Shown: piece after piece, positions 27,130 through 36,591 of the stretch
Numbering within the stretch: the first letter of the stretch is position 1
How the letters are laid out: each line of letters begins with the position of its first letter
NCBI RefSeq assembly: GCF_013623905.1
Contig: NZ_JABKDD010000016.1
Span: forward strand, 1 to 64,000
Source: Brevibacterium sediminis
Lineage (GTDB): Bacteria > Actinomycetota > Actinomycetes > Actinomycetales > Brevibacteriaceae
Direction: 5' to 3'
DNA: 64,000 nt
Notes under the pieces: generated by a model
Seen by the model: only the letters and a program-made list of their open reading frames with translations
The model's database searches: none
What the model was told of the DNA's origin: nothing
Made by a program: the position numbers and the translations under genes

Positions 27130-27192
27130 TTGCTACCTGACGGCGGCCCAGCAACCTCGCGCCAGGTTGCTGAGCCGCCGTCAGGTAGCAAT
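27129..27192. repeat. 60-nt palindrome, copy A, upstream of the RND gene
   Basis: Long inverted repeat with arms of 28-29 nt around CGCGCC-type centre. Apart from two or three bases it is the same sequence as 31139-31198. It begins at the COG0523 stop codon, so it may act as that gene's terminator. The rest of 27193-27452 holds no gene I can see; it should contain the RND promoter. Confidence 0.85.
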
Positions 27193-27452
27193 AGGGGAAT
27201 GGTAATCCTCCGGTTTTCCTCCGTGTTTCCTGAGGGTGGTCTGGGGGACAACTCCCGTGCCGGGCACCCGTGACCGCTTCTAGGGTCGGAGCGTGCCCCA
27301 CCGAACGGCCGTGATCGACCTGCCGGGAACAGCAGTGAGAATTCATCCTTTTGGGGGACACCGTTGCCTACTTTTGGGCGATCCGCTGAGGCGATCCGCT
27401 TGGAAGACTGACTGGAGCGCCCTGCTCACACCCCCGAACCCGGAGGACCCCT

Positions 27453-30400
27453 GTGCACCTGATCACCCGGATGAGTCTGAAGAACCGCCTCATCGTCGGA
27501 TTGCTCACCCTCGTGATCGCCGTCTTCGGCATCGTCGCGACCACCTCACTCAACCAGGAGACGATGCCCTCGGTCGACCTGCCCGGCACTTCGGTGCAGG
27601 CCACCGTCCCCGGCGCTTCTCCGGAGGTCATCGAGGAGACTGTGACCAAGCCCCTCGAAACCGCGCTCGACGGGGTCGGAGAGCTCGAATCGGTGACCAC
27701 CTCCACCTCGTCGGGGATGATGACCGCCGAGGTGACTTGGCCCTTCGGCAAGGACTCCGAAGAGATGACCGACGCCGTCCGCTCGGCCGTCGACGGAGTG
27801 AAGTCCGACCTGCCCGCCGATGCCGAAGCCGAGGTGCTGTCGTATCAGATGGATGAGGTCCCGGTGACGATGTTCGCCGTCTCCGGCGGAGACTCCGCCA
27901 CCCTCGGTGACCGTCTCGAGACCGACCTCGTCCCCGAACTCCGCGCTCTCGACGGAGTCTCGAACGTCGAGGTCACCGGCCAGGACGAGCAGCGAGTCTC
28001 CATCACGTTCCGCCCCGAGGACGTGGCGGAGAAGAACGTCGTCGAATCCTCCGTGCCCGATGAGCTCGAAGCCGCCGGTACTGTCGTTCCCGCTGGCCAG
28101 AGTTCACAGGGCGACACGTCGATGGCCGTCGAGGTCGGCACCGAGGTCGACGCCGTCGAGCAGATCGAGAAGACGCCTCTGCGCACCGCGGACGGCACCG
28201 TACTGCTGGGTGAGGTCGCCGACGTCGACCTCGACTCGGTCGAGAAGACCTCCCTGTCCCGTGCCGACGGCAAGGACTCCGTGACTGTGTCGGTGACCAA
28301 AGACCAGGACGCCAATGTCGTCGACGTCTCCCACAAGGTCGCCGACACCCTCGACAAGGTCGGTCCGAAGCTCGGTGAGGACACGGAATTCTCGACGATC
28401 TTCGATCAGGCTCCGGAGATCGAGAAATCTATCCACGACCTCTCCGTCGAAGGCGGACTCGGCCTGATCTTCGCGATCTTCGTCATCCTCGCCTTCCTCG
28501 GCTCGTTCCGTTCGACCATCGTCGCCGCGATCTCGATCCCGATGTCGCTGCTCATCGCGATGATCGGCCTCATGGTCGGCGACTACACGCTCAACATCCT
28601 CACCTTGGGCGCCCTGACGATCGCCGTCGGCCGCGTCGTCGACGACTCCATCGTCGTCATCGAGAACATCCGGAGACGCCAGGGCACGAGCGACCTGACG
28701 GTCGAAGACATCGTCGCCAGCGTCAAACAGGTCGCCGGTGCCATCACTGCCTCGACCCTGACCACCGTCGCCGTGTTCCTGCCCATCGCGTTCGTCGACG
28801 GCATCGCCGGACAGCTGTTCCGGCCCTTCTCCGTCACCGTGTCCTTGGCACTGCTGGCCTCCCTCGTCGTGGCGCTGACGATCGTCCCCGTGTTCAGCTA
28901 CTGGGTCCTGCGTCGCAGCCCCAAACCGCTCTCGCCCAAACGGCAAGCCGCCACCGACCGCAGCTATGAGCTGTGGGCCGCCAAGCAGCACCGCCGCTCG
29001 GTGGCCCGTGCCGAACGCCGCCAGAAGTCGATCGAGAAGAAGAACGCCAAACGCGCAGCCAAGGGCAAAGACCCGCTGCCGGACGCGACCGTCGAACCCG
29101 TCGTCGCCCCTGCCCCCGTAAACGGTGAGGCTTCCGGCCGAGTCGATCGTCTCCAGCAGCACAGCCTGCCGGCGATCATCTCCGCCCTGCACCACCCCTG
29201 GAGGACCATCGCCTTCTCCGTCGTCATCTTCATCGTCACGATGATGGGTGCGACCTTCCTCAAGACGGACCTGCTCGGATCGGCCGGGCAGAACTCCGTG
29301 TACATCACGCAGACCCTTCCCGCCGGCGCTTCGCTCGAAGCCGGTGACAAGGCCGCGAAGCGCGTGGAAGCCGTGCTCGGCGATGACCCAGACGTCGAAA
29401 CCTACTCGACGACGGTCAACGGCCCGGAATCCGGAGCGGAGAACCAGTTCAACGTCACCCTGGCAGAAGACTCCGAGGCCGAGGTTGCGACGAACCGCAT
29501 CCGCACCCAACTCGACGACCTAGGGAAGGACGCAGGCGAGATCGACGTCCAGGATGCCGGCGGATCCGTCAGCGAGGACGTCGAGGTCACCCTCTCGGGC
29601 ACCGACCTGGGTGCGCTGCGAAAGGCCGCCGATGAGGTGACGAAGAAGATGGCGGACACCGACGGCGTCCAGTCCGCCCGCAACGACCTCGCCGCCGATC
29701 AGCCGGTCATCGAGGTCGACGTCGATCGGGAGAAAGCCGCCGACTACGGATTCAGCCAGGCCGAGGTCGGTCAGGCCATCGCCGCCGCACTCCACGGCGT
29801 CGAAGCCGGCACCATCACCCTCAACGGCCAGGAACGCGACATCACCCTCGCTTCGACTCATCCGGATGCGACCCCGGACGAGATCCGTGCTCTCGAACTG
29901 CCCGTCACCGAGGTGCAGACGCAGAACGCCCAGGAGGATGCGACGGATCGGGTCGAGGAGAAGACCGACGCCCGCGCCGAGGAAGCCAAGCGCAAGGCCG
30001 CTGACGAATCGGCCGAGCAGCTTGAGTCTGCCCGTGAAGCTCGTGACAACGCGGCCGACCAGCTCGAACAGGCCCGCAAGGCCCTGCGCGATGCCGAGAA
30101 TCCGCCGCCGGCTCCGAGCCCGGGCGACATGGCTGCCGACCAGGTGGAACAGGCCCGCGAAGGCGTCGAACAAGCAGAGAAGGGACTGAAGGAAGCCAAC
30201 GACGCCATCGACGACCTCGTCGACGGCCAGCGTGAACAGGAGCAGAGCCAGGAGGAGGAAGAAGCGCTTGCCGATGAGCAGGCCGCCATCCCCGACATCA
30301 AGGGCGAACCGATCACCGTCGACGAGATCGCGGAGGTGAAGAAGACCGAGACCCCGGCGACGATCGACCGTGCCGACGGAGACCGGAAGGTCACCGTGTT

Positions 30401-31130
30401 CGCAACTCCGTCCAGCGGTCATCTCGAAACGGTCACCGCTGCGGCCACCGATCTGACCGAGACCATGGATCTGCCCGACGGAGTCAGTTTCGACGTCGGC
30501 GGTGCCAGCCAGGAGCAGGCGGAATCCTTCGGTCAGCTTGGTATGGCGATGGCCGTGGCGATCGTGCTCGTGTTCCTCGTGATGATCGCGACGTTCCGCA
30601 GCTTCGTCCAGCCGCTCATCCTGCTGGTGTCGATTCCGTTCGCAGCGACCGGAGCCGTGCTGCTCCTGCTGGCGACCGGCACACCCTTGGGCATTCCCTC
30701 ACTCATCGGTCTGCTCATGCTCATCGGCATCGTCGTGACGAACGCGATCGTGCTCATCGACCTCATCAACAAGCTGCGGGAGGACGGACTCGACCTCATG
30801 GACGCGATCGTCCACGGCACCCGACTGCGCCTGCGCCCGATCCTCATGACCGCGGCCGCGACGATCTTCGCCCTCGTGCCGATGTCGCTGGGGCTGACCG
30901 GTGGGGGAGTGTTCATCTCGCAGCCCCTGGCGATCGTCGTCATCGGCGGGCTCACCTCGTCGACGGTGCTCACGCTCATCCTCGTCCCCGCCCTCTACCT
31001 CCTCGTCGAACGGCGCAAAGAGGTCCGGGCGGCACATAAGGAGGAGAAGCGCGCCGAGAAACGGGCGGAGAACCAAGCGCGGATCGAAGCGGAAACCGCC
31101 GAGGTGGCCCAACGTTCCGACGACCACTGA
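27453..31130 (+). CDS. RND-superfamily efflux pump (AcrB/SwrC-like) with coiled-coil insertion
   Basis: A 1225-residue proton-driven exporter. One helix near residue 12-30, a large extracytoplasmic domain, then helices 2-6 at about 331-485, helix 7 at 583, a second extracytoplasmic domain, and helices 8-12 at about 1028-1188. GRVVDDSIVVIENIRR holds the paired aspartates of the proton relay. Two insertions are unusual: a Lys/Arg-rich cytoplasmic loop at about 487-563 and an Ala/Glu/Arg-rich coiled-coil at about 830-945 inside the second outer domain. GTG start after GGAGG. No membrane-fusion protein or regulator is beside it. Confidence 0.9.
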   Translation: MHLITRMSLKNRLIVGLLTLVIAVFGIVATTSLNQETMPSVDLPGTSVQATVPGASPEVIEETVTKPLETALDGVGELESVTTSTSSGMMTAEVTWPFGKDSEEMTDAVRSAVDGVKSDLPADAEAEVLSYQMDEVPVTMFAVSGGDSATLGDRLETDLVPELRALDGVSNVEVTGQDEQRVSITFRPEDVAEKNVVESSVPDELEAAGTVVPAGQSSQGDTSMAVEVGTEVDAVEQIEKTPLRTADGTVLLGEVADVDLDSVEKTSLSRADGKDSVTVSVTKDQDANVVDVSHKVADTLDKVGPKLGEDTEFSTIFDQAPEIEKSIHDLSVEGGLGLIFAIFVILAFLGSFRSTIVAAISIPMSLLIAMIGLMVGDYTLNILTLGALTIAVGRVVDDSIVVIENIRRRQGTSDLTVEDIVASVKQVAGAITASTLTTVAVFLPIAFVDGIAGQLFRPFSVTVSLALLASLVVALTIVPVFSYWVLRRSPKPLSPKRQAATDRSYELWAAKQHRRSVARAERRQKSIEKKNAKRAAKGKDPLPDATVEPVVAPAPVNGEASGRVDRLQQHSLPAIISALHHPWRTIAFSVVIFIVTMMGATFLKTDLLGSAGQNSVYITQTLPAGASLEAGDKAAKRVEAVLGDDPDVETYSTTVNGPESGAENQFNVTLAEDSEAEVATNRIRTQLDDLGKDAGEIDVQDAGGSVSEDVEVTLSGTDLGALRKAADEVTKKMADTDGVQSARNDLAADQPVIEVDVDREKAADYGFSQAEVGQAIAAALHGVEAGTITLNGQERDITLASTHPDATPDEIRALELPVTEVQTQNAQEDATDRVEEKTDARAEEAKRKAADESAEQLESAREARDNAADQLEQARKALRDAENPPPAPSPGDMAADQVEQAREGVEQAEKGLKEANDAIDDLVDGQREQEQSQEEEEALADEQAAIPDIKGEPITVDEIAEVKKTETPATIDRADGDRKVTVFATPSSGHLETVTAAATDLTETMDLPDGVSFDVGGASQEQAESFGQLGMAMAVAIVLVFLVMIATFRSFVQPLILLVSIPFAATGAVLLLLATGTPLGIPSLIGLLMLIGIVVTNAIVLIDLINKLREDGLDLMDAIVHGTRLRLRPILMTAAATIFALVPMSLGLTGGGVFISQPLAIVVIGGLTSSTVLTLILVPALYLLVERRKEVRAAHKEEKRAEKRAENQARIEAETAEVAQRSDDH

Positions 31131-31138
31131 CCACTCCC

Positions 31139-31198
31139 TGCTACCTGACGGCGGCCCAGCAACCTTGCGCAAGGTTGCTGGGCCGCCGTCAGGTAGCA
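31139..31198. repeat. 60-nt palindrome, copy B, downstream of the RND gene
   Basis: Perfect palindrome: 28-nt arms around GCGC. It lies 8 bp after the RND stop and 12 bp before the stop of the convergent GntR gene, so it can terminate both. The sequence is nearly identical to the copy at 27129-27192. Confidence 0.85.
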
Positions 31199-31210
31199 AT
31201 TGGGGGTGGG

Positions 31211-31996
31211 TTAGGTGTCGGAGAGGCCGGGTAAGCGTGAGGCGGCGAAGCGGATGTGCTCTTCGGTCAGGGCCGCAGCCTCCTCGGCGCGACCGGCGGT
31301 GATGGCGTGCATGATTCCGTGGTGTTGGGCTTGCAACTTCGCCATCAGCGCCTGCTGGTCGTCGACGCGGCTGAACGAGGAGAAGATCGACTTCCGCAGA
31401 GAGGTGCGGATGGCCCCGGTGAGGTCTGAGAACAGCTGATTGCCCGCCGCCTGCGCGATGGCGACATGGAACGCGGTGTCCGCGTCGTTGAAGGTCTCCA
31501 GGCTGATCCCGGGAGTGTCCATCATCGCCAGCTGCGCATTCACCTCTGCCAGCGCGTCCTTATCGGCACGGGTCGCCGCGAGGATCGCGCTCGAGCGTTC
31601 GAGCTGGATGCGCGTCTCCGTCACGTCATCGATGCTGAAGTTCGTGAGCGCCACATGAAGGCGGAGGAACCGGGTGAGCGCGGCCGAGGGCATGGCGGCG
31701 ATGAACGTGCCGGCACCGCGGCCGGACCCACCCGAGGACCGGACGACTCCGAGACTGTCGAGCACGCGCAGCGCCTCGCGCACACTGGCGCGACTGACGC
31801 CGAGCTTCGTCGCCAGGTCCCGTTCGGCAGGCAGAGGGTCTCCGACCCCCAGCGAACCGGCCATGATCTGCTCTTCTACGGCATCGATGACGAGCTCATA
31901 GGTGCTCGCACGGTTCACGGGTTTCCATTCGGGACCGGCGGCCGCCTCGGCGCCGCCTGCCTGATCCGGGCGGACCTCGTTCGTGTCATCATTCAT
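31211..31996 (-). CDS. GntR/FadR-type regulator, probably LldR (lactate-responsive)
   Basis: A 261-residue regulator with a GntR winged helix at about residues 32-100 (LPAERDLATKLGVSRASVREALRVLDSLGVV) and an all-helical FCD effector domain with DADTAFHVAIAQAAGN, the metal-binding type. The ATG at 31996 follows GGAG by six bases; a GTG four codons upstream is less likely. It is divergent from an L-lactate permease and dehydrogenase, and a FadR-type operator lies at their promoter, so repression relieved by lactate is the likely mechanism. Confidence 0.85.
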   Translation of the reverse strand: MNDDTNEVRPDQAGGAEAAAGPEWKPVNRASTYELVIDAVEEQIMAGSLGVGDPLPAERDLATKLGVSRASVREALRVLDSLGVVRSSGGSGRGAGTFIAAMPSAALTRFLRLHVALTNFSIDDVTETRIQLERSSAILAATRADKDALAEVNAQLAMMDTPGISLETFNDADTAFHVAIAQAAGNQLFSDLTGAIRTSLRKSIFSSFSRVDDQQALMAKLQAQHHGIMHAITAGRAEEAAALTEEHIRFAASRLPGLSDT

Positions 31997-32088
31997 GGTC
32001 GTCTCCACCGCGCCATCATGTCATGCCTCTCGTTGCTCGTCGTCCTGCTCGTGGGGATGCGACCGGAACCGCCGCCGGAAGAAAACAG

Positions 32089-32140
32089 TTGACGCAGATC
32101 ACACCCTCGTCTTATGCTCAGATTAATGGTCTGACCTCAT
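32089..32140 (+). promoter_or_regulatory. Lactate operon promoter with LldR-type operator
   Basis: TTGACG at 32089-32094 and TATGCT at 32113-32118 are 18 bp apart. ATGGTCTGACCTCAT at 32126-32140, centred on the GGT-CTG-ACC symmetry of FadR/PdhR/LldR operators, covers the expected start of transcription. Confidence 0.65.
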
Positions 32141-32235
32141 GAAGGCCATACTGAAAGTTTTGATCGTTCGAGTTCGGAGCGCGTTCACAGGGGAACGGAC
32201 CCGATGTGGGCAGGCCCGGCCGATTTGGAGAAGCC

Positions 32236-33924
32236 ATGTACACACCTGAAGTCGCACCGGTGGCCGACAGCCTGCTGTGGTCGTCCCTGTTGGCGATCCT
32301 GCCGCTGCTGACGATCTTCGTCACCCTCGGCGCACTCAAATGGAAGGCCCATTGGGCCGGACTGACCGCGGTCGGCGTCGCTCTGATCGTCGCGATCGCC
32401 GCCTACGGAATGCCGGTCGGACTCGCCGCGCTCTCGGCGACACAGGGGTTCGCCTTCGGACTGTTCCCGATCATGTGGATCGTCATCACCGCGATCTGGC
32501 TCTACGAACTCACCGTGCGCTCGGGCCACTTCGAGGACTTGCGGCTGGTCATCAACGTCATCTCCGATGACCCGCGCATCCAGGCCATCATCGTCGCCTT
32601 CTGCTTCGGCGGCCTCCTCGAAGCGCTCGCCGGATTCGGTGCCCCGGTGGCGATCACCGGTGTCATGCTCGTCGCCGTCGGCTTCACCGCTATGCGAGCG
32701 GCCGTCGTCGTCCTCGTTGCCAACACCGCGCCCGTGGCCTTCGGCGCCATCGCCATCCCGATCATCACCGCCGGCACTCTGACGGGAATCGACTACCAGG
32801 ACATCGGCGCCATGGTCGGTCACCAGACCCCGTTCCTCGCCGCAGTCGTGCCGCTCTTCCTCGTCCTGCTCGTCGACGGGCGTCGCGGGCTGAAGCAGAT
32901 CTGGCCGCTTGCCCTCGTTGTGGGCATCGCCTTCGGCCTCGCCCAGTACGTCTCCGCCACGTTCCTCTCCGTCGAACTCACCGACATCATCGCCTCACTC
33001 GTCGGCCTCGCAGCCGTCGTCATCATGCTGCGCTTCTGGAAACCGAAGGGCGGTCAGGACGCACTCGACCGCATGGCCGATGAGCGCGAATACGAAGGCG
33101 CCGATGCTCCCGATGCCGGCGGTGCCTCTGCTGCCGTTGCCACCGATGTGAAGAAGGAGACCGCGCCGCTGACCGGGTCCCGAGTCGTCCTCGCGCTCTT
33201 TCCCTATCTGCTCGTCATCGTCATCTTCTCCGTGGCCAAACTCGTGCCGGTACTCAACAACTGGCTGGCATCGACCGATGTGAAGATCCCCTGGCCCGGA
33301 CTGGATGGGAACATCCTCAACGCCGCCGGCGAAGTCTCGACGAGCACGGTCTACAACTTCCAATGGCTGTCTTCCCCGGGCACCCTGCTGCTCATCTCCG
33401 GCATCGTCGTCGCGATCGTGTACAAGATGTCGGCGAAGGACGCCGTCGATGTCTTCATCGTCAACGTCGTGAAGATGAAGTTCTCGATCCTCACCGTCGG
33501 CTCCGTTCTCGCGCTGGCCTATGTCATGAACCTCTCGGGCCAGACGATCACCATCGGAACCTGGATCGCCGGCACCGGAGCCTTCTTCGCCTTCCTCTCG
33601 CCGATCCTCGGCTGGCTGGGCACTGCTGTGACCGGTTCGGACACCTCGGCGAACGCACTGTTCGCGACCTTGCAGCAGACCGCCGCACACGAGGCCGGGC
33701 TCAACCCGCTGCTGCTCGTCGGCGCCAACAGCTCAGGCGGTGTCCTCGGCAAGATGGTCAGCCCGCAGAACCTCACCATCGCGGCCACCGCCGTCGGTCT
33801 GCTCGGCAAGGAGGCTTCGATCCTCCGTCGCGTCATCGGCTGGTCCCTGGGCATGCTCGTCGCCATGTGTCTGCTCGTCGGACTCCAGTCGACGGTGCTG
33901 TCCTGGATGGTCCCCGGCTCCTGA
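32236..33924 (+). CDS. lctP: L-lactate permease
   Basis: A 562-residue polytopic symporter of the LctP family, which takes up lactate (and often glycolate) with protons. The block [22 protein letters not shown] is the family hallmark, and [22 protein letters not shown] near residue 460 is another. A charged cytoplasmic loop lies around residues 270-315. GGAG precedes the ATG at 32236; an upstream in-frame extension lacks similarity. It is the first gene of the lactate operon, 88 bp before lldD. Confidence 0.93.
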   Translation: MYTPEVAPVADSLLWSSLLAILPLLTIFVTLGALKWKAHWAGLTAVGVALIVAIAAYGMPVGLAALSATQGFAFGLFPIMWIVITAIWLYELTVRSGHFEDLRLVINVISDDPRIQAIIVAFCFGGLLEALAGFGAPVAITGVMLVAVGFTAMRAAVVVLVANTAPVAFGAIAIPIITAGTLTGIDYQDIGAMVGHQTPFLAAVVPLFLVLLVDGRRGLKQIWPLALVVGIAFGLAQYVSATFLSVELTDIIASLVGLAAVVIMLRFWKPKGGQDALDRMADEREYEGADAPDAGGASAAVATDVKKETAPLTGSRVVLALFPYLLVIVIFSVAKLVPVLNNWLASTDVKIPWPGLDGNILNAAGEVSTSTVYNFQWLSSPGTLLLISGIVVAIVYKMSAKDAVDVFIVNVVKMKFSILTVGSVLALAYVMNLSGQTITIGTWIAGTGAFFAFLSPILGWLGTAVTGSDTSANALFATLQQTAAHEAGLNPLLLVGANSSGGVLGKMVSPQNLTIAATAVGLLGKEASILRRVIGWSLGMLVAMCLLVGLQSTVLSWMVPGS

Positions 33925-34012
33925 ATTCGCGCGGTGCCGTCACGTCGATCGGACCACCCACACCAGCCACCACCCACTTCTCAACCACCGCCTAATCAAA
34001 GGAGCGAAAAAC

Positions 34013-35281
34013 ATGGTCAAGAGGCAGATTCCTCAGCCGGCCGAGATCTTCGAGCTGATGAAGTTCAAGAAGTTCGAACTCGACCCGAAGAAGCGTCGCT
34101 TGGAGAATGCGCTGACGATCGAGGACCTGCGCAAGATCGCGAAGCGCCGAACCCCGGCCGCGGCGTTCGACTACACGGATGGGGCCGCCGAGGGTGAGAT
34201 CTCGATGGAGCGCTCGGTCCAGTCCTTCCGCGATATCGAGTTCCACCCCTCGATCCTCAAGGACGTCACGAACGTCGACACCTCGACCCAGATCATGGGC
34301 GGCAGCTCGGCCATGCCCTTCGGCATCGCGCCGACCGGCTTTACCCGACTCATGCAGACCGAGGGTGAGACCGCCGGCGCCGGCGCCGCGGGGGCTGCGG
34401 GCATCCCGTTCACGCTCTCGACGCTGGGCACGACGTCGATCGAGGACGTCAAGAAGACCAACCCGCACGGGCGCAATTGGTTCCAGCTCTATGTGATGAA
34501 GCAGCGCGACATCTCCTACGGCCTCGTCGAGCGGGCGAAGAACGCCGGGTTCGACACTCTCTTCTTCACCGTCGACGCTCCCGTCGCCGGTGCCCGACTG
34601 CGCGATACGCGCAACGGCTTCTCCATTCCGCCGCAGCTGACCCCGCAGACGATCCTCAACGCCATCCCTCGTCCCTGGTGGTGGTGGGACTTCCTGACCA
34701 CCCCGAAGCTCGAGTTCGCGTCCCTGTCGGAGACCGGCGGCACCGTCGGCGAGCTCCTCGATTCGGCGATGGACCCCTCCATCAACTTCGATGACCTCGC
34801 CGAGATCCGCGCCATGTGGCCCGGCAAATTCTCCGTCAAGGGCGTGCAGACGCTCGAGGATGCGAAAAAGCTCGCCGACCTCGGCGTCGATTCGATCGTC
34901 CTGTCCAACCACGGCGGGCGCCAGCTCGATCGCGCGCCCGTGCCCTTCGAACTCCTCCCCGAGGTGGCTCGCGAGATCGGCAAGGACGTGGAGATCATCA
35001 TCGACACCGGAATCCGCAACGGCGCCGACATCGTCGCGTCGTTGGCGCTGGGCGCGGACTTCACGCTCATCGGCCGCGCCTACCTCTTCGGCCTCATGGC
35101 CGGCGGTCGAGCAGGAGTGGACCGGACGATCGAGATCCTCGGCGAGCAGGTCGAGCGCACCATGCGCCTGCTCCAGGTCGCCGATGTCTCCGAGCTCAAC
35201 CCGTCCCATGTGACCCAGCTGCGTCAATTCAACCGCGACGAGCGCGCGGAGATCATCAGCTCCCGCCCGGCCAAGGGCTGA
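34013..35281 (+). CDS. lldD: FMN-dependent L-lactate dehydrogenase (quinone-linked)
   Basis: A 422-residue alpha-hydroxy-acid dehydrogenase that oxidises L-lactate to pyruvate and feeds electrons to the respiratory chain. [13 protein letters not shown] near residue 298 holds the catalytic histidine and arginine; [13 protein letters not shown] and [10 protein letters not shown] are FMN-site blocks; [18 protein letters not shown] is the phosphate-binding region. AAAGGAG precedes the ATG, which replaces a longer open frame that runs into lctP. Length and membrane-associated loop fit LldD rather than soluble lactate oxidase, but the two are not fully separable here. Confidence 0.9.
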   Translation: MVKRQIPQPAEIFELMKFKKFELDPKKRRLENALTIEDLRKIAKRRTPAAAFDYTDGAAEGEISMERSVQSFRDIEFHPSILKDVTNVDTSTQIMGGSSAMPFGIAPTGFTRLMQTEGETAGAGAAGAAGIPFTLSTLGTTSIEDVKKTNPHGRNWFQLYVMKQRDISYGLVERAKNAGFDTLFFTVDAPVAGARLRDTRNGFSIPPQLTPQTILNAIPRPWWWWDFLTTPKLEFASLSETGGTVGELLDSAMDPSINFDDLAEIRAMWPGKFSVKGVQTLEDAKKLADLGVDSIVLSNHGGRQLDRAPVPFELLPEVAREIGKDVEIIIDTGIRNGADIVASLALGADFTLIGRAYLFGLMAGGRAGVDRTIEILGEQVERTMRLLQVADVSELNPSHVTQLRQFNRDERAEIISSRPAKG

Positions 35282-35283
35282 TT

Positions 35284-35337
35284 CGCCGAGGCGGCCCCGC
35301 CGGGGACAATAAGATCACCGAGGCGGCCCCGCTGGGG
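35284..35337 (+). repeat. Two direct 22-nt repeats after lldD
   Basis: 35284-35305 and 35316-35337 differ at two positions only and share GCCGAGGCGGCC-like cores (CCGAGGCGGCCCCGC). The unit is spaced by 10 nt (period 32). The same GAGGCGG core recurs elsewhere in the window. Confidence 0.7.
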
Positions 35338-35363
35338 TCGCCCAGACGGCTCCATAGGCAGAG

Positions 35364-35410
35364 AACGGACGGCCGGCAGCGAGAAGTATCGTCGTTGCCG
35401 GCCGTCCGTT
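35364..35410. terminator. Bidirectional terminator between lldD and the binding-protein gene
   Basis: A perfect 15-bp GC-rich stem (35364-35378 with 35396-35410) with a 17-nt loop, located between two convergent genes and followed by T residues on the plus strand. Confidence 0.7.
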
Positions 35411-35424
35411 TCGTGTTCAGGTGC

Positions 35425-36456
35425 TCACTTGCCGAATTCGTCCTCGATGCGGTCGAGGACGTTCGTGGCGGAGTAGTAGTCGAGGCGGAATGAGTCGAGG
35501 CCCATCGGGTAGACGGCATCGTTCTTCACCGCCGGTGTGCTCTCGACCAGCGAGTTCTTCGCATATGACGCGGCGGTCTTCTCGTTCGCGTTGAACAGGA
35601 ACACGGATTCGCCGGTGACGGCCTTCGACAGGTTCTCACCGGTGACTTCGACGATATCGGCGCGTTTGCCCATTTCTCCTTGGCCGGCTGTGCCTTCGGG
35701 GACCTCGGCGAGTTCGAAGCCGACCTCTTGGAGGAGCTTGCCTTGAGCGGATTCCGGTGTCCAGATGTTCGCACTGGCGCCGGATCCTCCGCCCTTGGCC
35801 TTCTCGTTGAAGATCATGCCGGTGACCGGCTGCTTCGGGGCGTCGATGGCGGACTTGACCTCCTCGGCGCGGGAACCGAATTCGTCGTTGACCTTCTTCG
35901 CCTCATCCTCGTGGCCGGTGATCTCACCGAGCTTGGTGGTGACCTCCTGCCAGTCCTTGTCGCCGTAGTCGATGACGACGGTCGGGGCGATGTCGCTGAG
36001 CTGATCGTAGATGGCGTTCGCTGAGTCCTGGCCGGTCTTCGAGACCACGATGAGGTCGGGTTCCTCGGCGAGCACGGCCTCGACATCGGGGTCGCCCTGG
36101 TAGAGGGCTTTGACGTCCTTCTCCTTCGCGACGTCGCTCCACTGCGTGAAGAAGCCCTGGTCGTCGGCAGCGGGGGAGTTGGGCATGGTGGCCCCGGAGG
36201 CGGTGACCGGTGCGTCGACGGCGAGGAGGCTGCCGGTGAGAGTCACCGAGGTGGAGACGACCTATTCGGGAGCTTCGTCGATGGTCACTTCGTGGCCGGC
36301 GTCGTCCGTGATCGTCAGGGGCCATTGACCGTCGGCGGCGGCGTCGCCATTGCCGGAGTCGGAAGAGCCGGACCCGCCGCAGGCGCTGAGGCTGAGAGCG
36401 GTGGCGAGGGTGACTGCGGCAAATACGCGTGTGCTGCCGGGTTTGACGCGGGACAT
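35425..36456 (-). pseudogene. Siderophore-binding lipoprotein gene interrupted by an in-frame amber codon
   Basis: One frame of 343 codons from the ATG at 36456 to the stop at 35425 encodes an iron-siderophore periplasmic-type binding protein. A lipoprotein signal with the lipobox LSAC is followed by PLTITDDAGHEVTIDEAPE, then TAG at 36264-36262, then VVSTSVTLTG in the same frame. Related proteins read PExVV at this point, so a single CAG-to-TAG or similar change is the simplest explanation. The part after the stop lacks a signal peptide and could not be secreted if translated alone. An iron box lies upstream. Confidence 0.8.
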
Positions 36457-36485
36457 AGGGGACCTTTCGAGAATGTTCGCTTGCG

Positions 36486-36504
36486 AAGATGAGCCTAACC
36501 TAAG
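36486..36504 (-). promoter_or_regulatory. DtxR/IdeR iron box of the interrupted binding-protein gene
   Basis: On the minus strand TTAGGTTAGGCTCATCTT matches the left two thirds of the actinobacterial iron box (TTAGGTTAGGCTAACCTAA). It overlaps the TAGGCT -10 element and lies about 30 bp before the ATG. Confidence 0.8.
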
Positions 36505-36572
36505 TAGGCCCGGGAGACTGCATTCGTGGTGCGATTCAGCGGAAGGTGCGGCGTGTCGAGCGAAGTATCCAC

Positions 36573-36590
36573 TTAGGGTAGGCTCATCTT
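36573..36590 (+). promoter_or_regulatory. DtxR/IdeR iron box of the intact binding-protein gene
   Basis: TTAGGGTAGGCTCATCTT matches the iron-box half and is a near copy of the site at 36486-36504 in opposite orientation. It ends one base before the GTG start, so the TAGGCT -10 element implies a leaderless transcript blocked by iron-loaded DtxR. Confidence 0.8.
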
Positions 36591-36591
36591 C

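Noticed and set aside
28104-29510. 468-codon open frame antisense to the RND gene
   Set aside because: Low-complexity Asp/Gly/Arg translation mirrored from the Asp/Val-rich sense protein, with no start signal and no family features.
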